A stretch of DNA of 64,000 nucleotides from Sediminibacterium sp. GTDB taxonomy: Bacteria > Bacteroidota > Bacteroidia > Chitinophagales > Chitinophagaceae. The notes under the pieces were generated by a model. The model was not told where the DNA came from. It worked only from the letters and a program-made list of their open reading frames with translations, and did no database searches. Below are positions 56,457 through 64,000 of the stretch, piece by piece. The stretch covers positions 620,001 to 684,000 of the forward strand of contig NZ_JAHVAA010000011.1 in the NCBI RefSeq assembly GCF_019264485.1. Reading direction: 5' to 3'. Positions within the stretch are counted from its first letter, which is position 1, and every line of letters begins with the position of its first letter. The translations under genes were made by a program, and so were the position numbers.

Positions 56457-58130
56457 CTATCTCTTGGCGTGCTGTTGCACGAGGAAGGCTTCAAAAGCAT
56501 CTTTTGAAAAACTACTCAGGTTATGTTCTTTGGTTAAACCTGCTTTCTGAGCAGCCAGAACTCCAAAACGGCAGTCATCATAACCTTCAATATAGTGTGC
56601 ATCGGGATTAATGGAAATAAGTACACCTTTCTCCAGCGCTTTGTCAATCCAGCGCCAGTCCATATCGAGCCTGCGGGGATGTGCATTAAGTTCAATGACC
56701 ACATCATTGGCCGCACAGGCATCAATGATTTTGGCATGATCAACAGGGTAGCCGTTCCTGCTCAGTAACAGACGGCCTGTCATATGACCAAGAATGCTGG
56801 TATAAGGGTTCTCGATGGCATTCATCAGCCTCATCATGGCTTTTTCTTCGGGCATTTTCAGGTTGGAGTGAATAGAAGCGATGATCAGGTCGAAATCTGC
56901 CAGTACTTCGTCGGGATAATCAAGGCTGCCATCGTTCAGGATATCGCTCTCAATACTCTTATAAATACGGAAAGGGGCCAATTTCGCATTAAGCTCATCT
57001 ACCTGCTGATGTTGCGCATATACCCGGTCAATATCAAGTCCGCTTGCATAAAAAGCCGACCGGGAATGGTCACTGATAACGAGGTATTCAAAGCCACCTT
57101 CTATAGCAGCTAAGGCCATTTCTTCCAGGGTATTACTTCCATCGCTCCATTTACTATGACTATGAATGATACCCTTAATATCATGGGGTTCAATAACAAC
57201 AGGTAACTGCTTATTGCGGGCCTGCTCAATAATGGTTTCTTTTTCGCGTAAGAAAGGAGGAATGAATGCAATGCCGGCATCTTCAAAAATAGCTTCTTCA
57301 GTTACATAATTCAGTTCAGGTTTCCAGTCTGTAATATTTTTCCAGGCAGATAAAAATGATTCACTGCAACTGGTTTCAAAAAGTTTACTGAAGCATTGTT
57401 CTTTGCTGCTGCAATAAAAACCAAGACTTACATTATCGGTTGATTTTACAGACAGGTAATCGGCAGTTGATGTGATGATTTCAAACTGTTGTGCTGAAAA
57501 AAATGCAAGCAGTTGATCTGATGAGCAGGTAGTAACCCATTCGAGTATATGCACAATTTCGTCCTGTTTTCTGTACGAACCTGTGGATAAAAAAATGGCT
57601 GCCGGGAAGCTTTCCTGGAGTTTTTGGGTCGCTTTTCCCGCAAAACCATCCATTTGCTGGTAGAGGTAACTACCAAGAGAACCGAAATAAAATTCGATTG
57701 ACTCTCTGATATTGTTCTGCGTTTTCTCACCAAATCCTTTATAAAGTGTCAAACGATTTTCGTTACAGGCATACAATAATTCACCCAGTGTTTCTATTTC
57801 GAGTTCTTTCCAGATCGTTGCAATTTTCTTCGGACCCAGTCCTTTGATCTGTAACATTTCAATAATGCCTTCTGGTGTTTTAGCTATATATTCTTCTAAC
57901 ACAGAAAGGGTTCCTGTTTCGAGTTGTTCAAGAATACGCCTGCCTGTACTTTCTCCTATTCCTTTTTGTGCGAAAATTTTATCAGGCGAAAGGGTGGAGA
58001 GTTCCATCGGCAGCTTGTCTATGCTGAAAGCCGCACTGGCATAGGATTTGGCCTTAAATGAGTTGTCTCCATGGATATCCATTAGTTTGGAAAGAAGGGA
58101 GAAATTTGCGGCAATGGCTTCGTTTGTCAT
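56457..58130 (-). CDS. PolX-PHP family protein with degenerate polymerase palm
   Basis: N-terminal helix-hairpin-helix/PolX-like region; PHP motifs IHSHSKWSDGSNT, ISDHSRSA, SIESDIL, IASIHS, ILGHMTGR, VIELNAHPRRLDMDW, NPDAH; start taken at MTNEAIAANFSLLSKL. Confidence 0.88.
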   Translation of the reverse strand: MTNEAIAANFSLLSKLMDIHGDNSFKAKSYASAAFSIDKLPMELSTLSPDKIFAQKGIGESTGRRILEQLETGTLSVLEEYIAKTPEGIIEMLQIKGLGPKKIATIWKELEIETLGELLYACNENRLTLYKGFGEKTQNNIRESIEFYFGSLGSYLYQQMDGFAGKATQKLQESFPAAIFLSTGSYRKQDEIVHILEWVTTCSSDQLLAFFSAQQFEIITSTADYLSVKSTDNVSLGFYCSSKEQCFSKLFETSCSESFLSAWKNITDWKPELNYVTEEAIFEDAGIAFIPPFLREKETIIEQARNKQLPVVIEPHDIKGIIHSHSKWSDGSNTLEEMALAAIEGGFEYLVISDHSRSAFYASGLDIDRVYAQHQQVDELNAKLAPFRIYKSIESDILNDGSLDYPDEVLADFDLIIASIHSNLKMPEEKAMMRLMNAIENPYTSILGHMTGRLLLSRNGYPVDHAKIIDACAANDVVIELNAHPRRLDMDWRWIDKALEKGVLISINPDAHYIEGYDDCRFGVLAAQKAGLTKEHNLSSFSKDAFEAFLVQQHAKR

Positions 58131-58172
58131 ACAGGAAAAAATAAGAAATAGGGGTGAAGTTAACACAAAAAA

Positions 58173-58193
58173 AGTCCCGCCTTAGGCGGGACT
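58173..58193 (-). terminator. Intrinsic-type terminator downstream of the KKAAP mini-protein gene
   Basis: AGTCCCGCC-TTA-GGCGGGACT with an A-rich + strand flank (T run on the - strand). Confidence 0.75.
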
Positions 58194-58226
58194 CTTAAAT
58201 CTATTTTAGCTAAAGCTAAACTAAGA

Positions 58227-58355
58227 TTACTTCTTTTTAGCGGCTTTTTTAGCAGCTTTTTTAGGAGCAGCTTTTTTAGCAGCTTTTTTAGGAGCAGCTT
58301 TTTTAGCAGCTTTCTTTGGTGCAGCTTTCTTAGCAGCTTTTTTTGCAGTTGCCAT
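58227..58355 (-). CDS. 42-aa Lys/Ala/Pro repeat protein (histone H1-tail-like); absent from ORF track because it is under 60 aa
   Basis: MATAKKAAKKAAPKKAAKKAAPKKAAKKAAPKKAAKKAAKKK*, with promoter-like and terminator-like flanks. Confidence 0.8.
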   Translation of the reverse strand: MATAKKAAKKAAPKKAAKKAAPKKAAKKAAPKKAAKKAAKKK

Positions 58356-58389
58356 GTTTTTTAGATTTAATGGTTAGTAAATAATACAT

Positions 58390-58419
58390 TAAAAATAAAA
58401 ACTTATTTGTAACTACAAA
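58390..58419 (-). promoter_or_regulatory. Promoter-like sequence for the KKAAP gene
   Basis: On - strand: TTTG - 18 nt - TATTTTTA (consensus TTTG-N19..21-TAnnTTTG, one mismatch). Confidence 0.45.
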
Positions 58420-58428
58420 AAAAAATTT

Positions 58429-58695
58429 TTATGCGGTCTCTGCAACGGGTGCAACCGATACAGTTGTTTTATCGTTTCTTCCTTTCCTGAATTCAACGAT
58501 TCCGTCAGATAATGCGAACAAAGTAAAGTCAGAACCCACACCTACATTTTTACCAGGATGGTAAACAGTTCCTCTCTGACGAACAATGATATTACCAGCA
58601 ATAGCAGGCTGACCACCATATATTTTTACACCGAGACGTTTGCTCTGAGAGTCGCGGCCGTTCTTTACGCTACCTTCACCTTTTTTGTGTGCCAT
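58429..58695 (-). CDS. rpmA: 50S ribosomal protein L27
   Basis: [54 protein letters not shown]. Confidence 0.98.
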   Translation of the reverse strand: MAHKKGEGSVKNGRDSQSKRLGVKIYGGQPAIAGNIIVRQRGTVYHPGKNVGVGSDFTLFALSDGIVEFRKGRNDKTTVSVAPVAETA

Positions 58696-58748
58696 GGTTA
58701 TTTGTTTTTGAACCGGGATCACTCAATTGATACCGGGTATGTTTTTTA

Positions 58749-59054
58749 CTAAGCGATGCTTTCGATTTTGATTCGCGTATAATGCGTTCTGTGACCATGC
58801 TTCTTGCGGAAGCCCTTTCTTCTTTTCATTTTAAAGGCGATCACTTTGTCTCCCTGAACTAAGTCACTGATGATTTCAGCTTTTACAATAGCTTTTACAC
58901 TACTGCCTGAAGCAACAGAACCGGCATTGTCTGTAAACAATACATCGGTAAATTCAACTTTGTCTCCGGTTTTACCCTGCAGGTGAGGAACATACAGGCT
59001 TTGACCTTCCTGTACCTTAAATTGCTGACCTGCGATTTTTACAACTGCTAACAT
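58749..59054 (-). CDS. rplU: 50S ribosomal protein L21
   Basis: MLAVVKIAGQQFKVQEGQSLYVPHL...AFKMKRRKGFRKKHGHRTHYTRIKI. Confidence 0.98.
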   Translation of the reverse strand: MLAVVKIAGQQFKVQEGQSLYVPHLQGKTGDKVEFTDVLFTDNAGSVASGSSVKAIVKAEIISDLVQGDKVIAFKMKRRKGFRKKHGHRTHYTRIKIESIA

Positions 59055-59075
59055 AGCTATCCAAAATTAGGACGG

Positions 59076-59108
59076 CAAAGGTAGGGATTTGGACGTTAAT
59101 TTTGCAAA
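59076..59108 (-). promoter_or_regulatory. Bacteroidota-type promoter of rplU-rpmA
   Basis: On - strand: TTTG - 21 nt - TACCTTTG, exact match to TTTG-N19..21-TAnnTTTG, about 20 nt upstream of the rplU ATG. Confidence 0.75.
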
Positions 59109-59290
59109 GATTTTTGAAATAAATCTTATTCACAGTGCTGTAAAAGCAAAATTAAGAGCTGATTTGGCTCAGTTAATCCCTTTTTCACCAAAAAAATAAA
59201 CTGATTTCGATCGGGTATTTTTATATCTAATTGATAATCATATCGATATAATAATATACCTGCTCAGCCCTTTTAAACGGAACTTCTGTC

Positions 59291-59320
59291 TATTTTTGCC
59301 CGCAGGTCGTAAAGACCTGC
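59291..59320 (+). promoter_or_regulatory. -7-like element (TATTTTTG, 59291-59298) followed by 5' UTR hairpin
   Basis: GCAGGTC-GTAAA-GACCTGC at 59302-59320, 7 nt before the ATG at 59328. Confidence 0.5.
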
Positions 59321-59327
59321 TAACGAT

Positions 59328-60827
59328 ATGAACCTGAAATCCCTGTTGGCAAAACCATTTGCCCAATATATCCATAAACAGATCAAAAGAAACAGTACTC
59401 ACGCCCTGGCCGATCAGGAAACCATCCTGAAACAACTGTTGAAAGTTGGGAAAGCCACAGAATTTGGCAAAGAGCACAGATTCAGCGACATAGCGGATTA
59501 TCAGGCATTTCAGCAGACCGTACCCCTACGCGATTACGAGGCATTCAAACCCTTTATTGAAAGGATAAAAGAAGGTAGGGAGAACGTACTCTGGAAAGGC
59601 AAACCCATTTATTTTGCCAAAACAAGCGGTACCACCAGCGGAGTGAAATATATCCCTATCACCAAAGATTCAATTCCTAACCATATTAATACCGCCCGAA
59701 ATGCCCTGCTCTGCTATATGGCAGAAACAGGAAACACTGCATTTGCCGGTGGTAAAATGATTTTTTTAAGCGGCTCACCTGTACTTGAAAGAGTGGGGGG
59801 TATTCCCACCGGCCGTTTAAGCGGTATCGTTAACCATCATGTACCCAGTTATCTGCGCGCTAACCAGCTGCCTGGTTATGAAACCAATTGTATTGAAGAC
59901 TGGGAAACCAAACTCGATAAAATAGTGGCAGAAACTATTAACAAAGACATGACCCTCATTAGTGGAATACCACCATGGATGCAGATGTATTTCGACCGGT
60001 TAATGGAAAAAAGCGGAAAAAAAGTAGGGGAGCTCTTTCCCAATTTCAGCGTAATGGTACAGGGAGGCGTAAATTTTGAACCTTACCGCGCCAAACTATT
60101 TGAAAGCATCGGTAGAAAAATAGATAGTATAGAACTGTTTCCTGCCAGTGAAGGCTTTTTTGCTTTTCAGGACCAGCAGGATGCAGAAGGATTATTACTG
60201 AATACCAATAGCGGTATTTTTTATGAGTTTGTACCTGCCGCAGAAATCTTTAATGAAAACCCCACCAGACTCAGTCTGAAAGAAGTAAAGCTGGGCGAAA
60301 ACTATGCACTTATCATTAATAATAATGCGGGGCTCTGGGGGTATAATATTGGGGATACAGTAAAGTTTGTAAGCCTAGACCCTTACCGGCTCATTGTAAG
60401 TGGCCGGACCAAACATTTTATCTCTGCTTTTGGGGAACATGTAATTGGGGAAGAAGTGGAATATGCATTATTAAAAGCAGCAATAGAAACCGGAGCGCAT
60501 ATTACAGAGTTTACAGTAGCCCCGATGATTGAACAGGGAGAAGGAAAAAGTTTTCATGAATGGTTTGTTGAGTTTGAAAAAGAACCCGAAAATTTCCAGC
60601 TTTTTATTCAGAAAACAGAGGAAAACCTGCGCCTGAAAAATGTATACTATGATGACCTCATCAGGGGCAATATTCTTCAGACATTAAAAGTTCGGAAAGT
60701 TCGCAAAAACGGCTTTATAGATTATATGCGATCTATAGGTAAACTGGGCGGACAAAATAAAGTGCCGCGTTTAAGCAACGACAGAAAACTGGCAGATGCT
60801 CTAACTGCTTTTGTGGATCATTTATAA
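59328..60827 (+). CDS. GH3 auxin-responsive promoter family protein (acyl-adenylate forming)
   Basis: YFAKTSGTTSGVKYIPITKDSI; QGGVNFEPYRAKLFESIG...ELFPASEGFFAFQ; VSGRTKHFISAFGEHVIGEEVE. Confidence 0.92.
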   Translation: MNLKSLLAKPFAQYIHKQIKRNSTHALADQETILKQLLKVGKATEFGKEHRFSDIADYQAFQQTVPLRDYEAFKPFIERIKEGRENVLWKGKPIYFAKTSGTTSGVKYIPITKDSIPNHINTARNALLCYMAETGNTAFAGGKMIFLSGSPVLERVGGIPTGRLSGIVNHHVPSYLRANQLPGYETNCIEDWETKLDKIVAETINKDMTLISGIPPWMQMYFDRLMEKSGKKVGELFPNFSVMVQGGVNFEPYRAKLFESIGRKIDSIELFPASEGFFAFQDQQDAEGLLLNTNSGIFYEFVPAAEIFNENPTRLSLKEVKLGENYALIINNNAGLWGYNIGDTVKFVSLDPYRLIVSGRTKHFISAFGEHVIGEEVEYALLKAAIETGAHITEFTVAPMIEQGEGKSFHEWFVEFEKEPENFQLFIQKTEENLRLKNVYYDDLIRGNILQTLKVRKVRKNGFIDYMRSIGKLGGQNKVPRLSNDRKLADALTAFVDHL

Positions 60828-60853
60828 GATATTCCCTTCCAAAAAACTAAGCA

Positions 60854-61600
60854 TTATTCGAGAAACAAATCGATCTGCTGCTGGGTAATATTGATGTTTT
60901 TGTATTTACCGTTTTGCGTAATCCGATTAATAAACTGTTGCTGAACAATGGGATTGTTCTTTACTGCAAGCAGGTACATGTCTAAAACAAAACGGGTGAG
61001 TATCAATAATACCGCTGCTGCCATTGCTCCTTCACCAAAAATGAAAAAGAACCCTGCTAGTATAACCACCATTTGTTGTACAAATATCCTGATATAAGGT
61101 TGCATGAATAAAGCTGTCAGTGTATATGCATGATAGCGTTGTGGTAAAAAGAAATTACGAATACTATACGCCAGGCTGGTGATGGCAATCGATGCAAAAG
61201 CCAGTTGCATATCGGTCTGCGATAATAAAAAAAGGTAGTTAGCCCATATATTAAATCCGTCTGAAGGTAATCCCGGAAGATTCTTCCCGACCGTAGAAAA
61301 AATAAAAATGGATTGAATAAAAATGAAAAAGAAATAATGTACCAGAAAAAAGGGTATCGTTCCCCATCCTTTTAATTGCCTGGAGTTTGTTGAAACAGTT
61401 ATATTTTTTTGGGTATTACCATAGCGGTAAACCATCCATAATTTGAACAGGTGTATAATGCCAATAATGATGGTTTCAAATACATAGGCAAAGACAATGA
61501 TTACTGGCCGCCATCCTAAAAAAAACAAACCAGCGAGCATCACAAACATGTTCAGCCAGATAAAGAGATTGCGTGAATCGGGTAAAAAAGTTTTGTACAT
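60854..61600 (-). CDS. DUF6498-like multi-pass membrane protein
   Basis: About 250 aa; DSRNLFIWLNMFVMLAGLFFLGWRPVIIVFAYVFETIIIGIIHLFKLW. Confidence 0.7.
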   Translation of the reverse strand: MYKTFLPDSRNLFIWLNMFVMLAGLFFLGWRPVIIVFAYVFETIIIGIIHLFKLWMVYRYGNTQKNITVSTNSRQLKGWGTIPFFLVHYFFFIFIQSIFIFSTVGKNLPGLPSDGFNIWANYLFLLSQTDMQLAFASIAITSLAYSIRNFFLPQRYHAYTLTALFMQPYIRIFVQQMVVILAGFFFIFGEGAMAAAVLLILTRFVLDMYLLAVKNNPIVQQQFINRITQNGKYKNINITQQQIDLFLE

Positions 61601-61681
61601 AAAGTGTCCGGACAATGATTATACTTGGAAGTTATTACTATTTTATATTTGAGTAAAACCTGTTTTGCCAATTCTGTCTTG

Positions 61682-61701
61682 CTGTAGTAGGCATACTACA
61701 G
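61682..61701. promoter_or_regulatory. Perfect hairpin in the divergent DUF6498/dxr intergene
   Basis: CTGTAGTA-GGCA-TACTACAG. Confidence 0.4.
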
Positions 61702-61812
61702 GCTATAAACGAATCATCATCTAAACCGTTAAAAGAAAGAAGGGCTAGTGTTCATACTCCTTTTTTTGACATAAATTGTGTAACTATGCCCGCATCTACC
61801 GGGAACGATATT

Positions 61813-62970
61813 ATGAATCAGAAAAGGATTGCCATATTTGGCTCAACAGGATCAATCGGAACACAGGCACTGGATGTAATAGCGGCCAACCCCGACCTGT
61901 TCACAGCAGAGATACTCACCGCTCAAACCAATGATGAACTGTTGATTAAACAGGCATTGGCATTCAATCCGAATGTAGTTGTAATTGGCGATGAGAGGAA
62001 ATACAACACGGTAAAGGAAGCACTCAGTAAAACTGATATAAAAGTATTTGCCGGCGAAAAAGCGCTGATAGAAGCCGCCGCCATGGATTGCTATGATATG
62101 ATGCTGGCAGCTATTGTAGGTTATGCAGGTCTCAAACCCACATTAATGGCTATTTCCAACGGTAAAGCCATTGGGTTGGCCAATAAAGAAACATTGGTAG
62201 TAGCAGGAGATATTGTGGTGAGGACGGCTATGGAAAAAAAAGTGCCCATCATTCCGGTCGATAGTGAGCATTCCGCAATTTTTCAATGTCTGGTGGGAGA
62301 GGGAAGAAATAAAATAGAAAAAATCATCCTTACGGCTAGTGGAGGGCCTTTTTTAGGGAAAAAGCCCAATTTCCTTGTAAATGTAAAAAGAGATCATGCT
62401 TTACAGCACCCCAACTGGAGCATGGGGGCTAAAATCAGTATAGATTCTGCAACTTTAATGAATAAGGGTCTGGAAATGATAGAAGCCAAATGGCTCTTCA
62501 ACCTCCATCCCGATCAGATAGAAGTGATGGTTCATGCCCAAAGTATTATTCACAGTATGGTGCAGTTTGAAGATGGTAGTATCAAAGCGCAAATGGGCCT
62601 TCCCGACATGAAACTACCCATTCAGTATGCGATGGCTTTTCCACAGAGGATACCTAATGCATTCCCCCGTTACGATTTCAGAAAGCCTAATACCCTCACT
62701 TTTGAGGAACCCGATACCAAAACCTTCAGGAATCTGGCACTGGCAACAGAAGCTTTATACAAGGGTGGAAATATGCCCTGTATACTCAATGCTGCCAATG
62801 AAATAGCCGTTTTTGCTTTTCTTCGTAACAGGATTGGCTTTCTCGATATGACCGAAGTGGTAGAGCAAACCATGCAGAAAACAACTTTTATCGAAAAACC
62901 AACACTCGAAGAGTATTTTGAAAGCGATGGAGAGGCCCGTAACTTCGCCGCTTCTTTGATTCACATGTAA
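61813..62970 (+). CDS. dxr: 1-deoxy-D-xylulose-5-phosphate reductoisomerase
   Basis: MNQKRIAIFGSTGSIGTQALDVIAANPDLF...VDSEHSAIFQCL...NKGLEMIEAKWLF...VHAQSIIHSMVQFEDGS; upstream ATG at 61786 also possible. Confidence 0.96.
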   Translation: MNQKRIAIFGSTGSIGTQALDVIAANPDLFTAEILTAQTNDELLIKQALAFNPNVVVIGDERKYNTVKEALSKTDIKVFAGEKALIEAAAMDCYDMMLAAIVGYAGLKPTLMAISNGKAIGLANKETLVVAGDIVVRTAMEKKVPIIPVDSEHSAIFQCLVGEGRNKIEKIILTASGGPFLGKKPNFLVNVKRDHALQHPNWSMGAKISIDSATLMNKGLEMIEAKWLFNLHPDQIEVMVHAQSIIHSMVQFEDGSIKAQMGLPDMKLPIQYAMAFPQRIPNAFPRYDFRKPNTLTFEEPDTKTFRNLALATEALYKGGNMPCILNAANEIAVFAFLRNRIGFLDMTEVVEQTMQKTTFIEKPTLEEYFESDGEARNFAASLIHM

Positions 62971-63042
62971 TCTTTACCTATTTTCACACCAATATACTGC
63001 ACGAAAATGAGGTATCATTATCTAAACAATCAGTAAATCTGT

Positions 63043-64000
63043 ATGACATTATTAGCAATTGACTGGGGTAGTGTGGCAGTTAAGGCCGGACAATTCATTT
63101 TATCTTTTTCCATTTTAGTCATCTTACATGAACTCGGACATTTTTTACCAGCCCGCTGGTTTAAATGTCGAGTAGAGAAATTCTATCTTTTCTTTAATCC
63201 ATGGTTCAGTCTATGGAAGAAAAAGAAAGGTGAAACAGAATATGGACTTGGCTGGGTGCCTTTTGGCGGTTATGTAAAAATCGCTGGTATGATTGATGAA
63301 AGCATGGACAAGGAGCAGATGAAACTGCCCCCGCAGCCATGGGAATTCAGGGCTAAGCCAGCCTGGCAAAGATTGATCATCATGATTGGTGGTGTAGTAG
63401 TAAACGTACTGCTGGCCATTGTAATTTTTATTGGTATTACCTGGATGTGGGGAGATGAATACCTGCCGGTAAAAAACCTGAAGTATGGTGTGCATGCTGA
63501 TTCGCTGTCGAGGTCAATCGGTGTACAGGATGGCGATAAAATTGTGGGTATCAATGGCAAGCCATTGGAAAACTTTGCTACACTCGAATCAGAAATGGTG
63601 TTAAATGATGCACAAACCATACTGGTGGAGCGTAATGGCACTGTGAGGGCATTAAGTGTACCGGAAGGGTTTACCAAACAATTGGTAAAGAACCGAAAAA
63701 CCGGGGGCATGGCTATCCCGCGCTATCCTGCTATCGTTGACAGTGTTTCAGTAAAAGATGCTGTATTCACCAATGGTAAATTATTGAAAGGCGATACCCT
63801 GATTGCACTCAATGAAACCCCGATTACATATTACCATGAATACCAGCAATTGGTGAAAAATTATACTGACTCCATTATAACTCTTACTGTATTACGTGGA
63901 ACGGATACAGCCAAAGTAAAAGTACTGGTGAATGAAAAGGGCAAGGTTGGATTTTTTGCCGTATCGCCACTGACAATATTTGGTACCGTTGAGAAAAAAT
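63043..64000 (+). CDS. rseP: RIP metalloprotease RseP / site-2 protease, 5' part (truncated by window end)
   Basis: Not in ORF track; MTLLAIDWGSVAVKAGQFILSFSILVILHELGHFLPARWFKCRVEKFYLFFNPWFSLWKKKKGETEYGLGWVPFGGYVKIAGMIDESMD; HELGH active site and PDZ-like region. Confidence 0.92.
   Translation, partial: MTLLAIDWGSVAVKAGQFILSFSILVILHELGHFLPARWFKCRVEKFYLFFNPWFSLWKKKKGETEYGLGWVPFGGYVKIAGMIDESMDKEQMKLPPQPWEFRAKPAWQRLIIMIGGVVVNVLLAIVIFIGITWMWGDEYLPVKNLKYGVHADSLSRSIGVQDGDKIVGINGKPLENFATLESEMVLNDAQTILVERNGTVRALSVPEGFTKQLVKNRKTGGMAIPRYPAIVDSVSVKDAVFTNGKLLKGDTLIALNETPITYYHEYQQLVKNYTDSIITLTVLRGTDTAKVKVLVNEKGKVGFFAVSPLTIFGTVEKK

Noticed and set aside
56405-56611. ORF 56405-56611 (+)
   Set aside because: Antisense to the 3' end of the PolX-PHP gene and its downstream gap; no homology signal.
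1-64000. tRNA, rRNA, IS elements, prophage or integrative element
   Set aside because: I scanned for acceptor/anticodon-like cloverleaf regions, transposase/integrase motifs and phage modules in gaps and ORFs and saw none convincing; a tRNAscan/Infernal run would be decisive.

Overview
The window is a gene-dense chromosomal segment that I infer comes from Bacteroidota, probably Chitinophagaceae. Supporting signs are TAnnTTTG-type -7 promoter elements, a GLPGLI protein, DUF2851, a CarboxypepD_reg/TonB-type receptor and the overall gene order. It is mostly core and metabolic genes: topA, DUF2520, Isc-type ferredoxin plus IscX, a KdsC-like phosphatase, UbiA, Maf, OsmC, lipA, a glycogen/alpha-glucan region (ROK kinase, MFS, glgA, glgC, MFS, GH13, glgB), holA, ribF, an AIR-synthase-like gene, an FtsE-like ATPase, two glycosyltransferases, smc, mazG, an NtrY-like kinase, a TonB receptor, a PolX/PHP protein, rpmA/rplU, GH3, dxr and a 3'-truncated rseP. 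I saw no rRNA, tRNA, CRISPR array, IS element or prophage. The most unusual signal is intergenic. At least a dozen gaps contain degenerate tandem arrays of 7-mer 'words' (or 8-mers), with a different word family at different loci. Examples are GTGAATG/GTCAATA, GTGAGTA, CTTGNNG, GTCCATR and ATTTTCAA. Many of these arrays run out as words and return as their reverse complement, making long, near-perfect hairpins of 17-31 bp. One array is 12 exact copies of TGACCAT ending 1 bp before the maf ATG. Other points of note are a PolX homologue that appears to have lost its polymerase catalytic aspartates but keeps an intact PHP domain, a 42-aa protein made almost entirely of KKAA(P) repeats with its own promoter-like and terminator-like signals (absent from the ORF track), and a free-standing S74-type chaperone domain.
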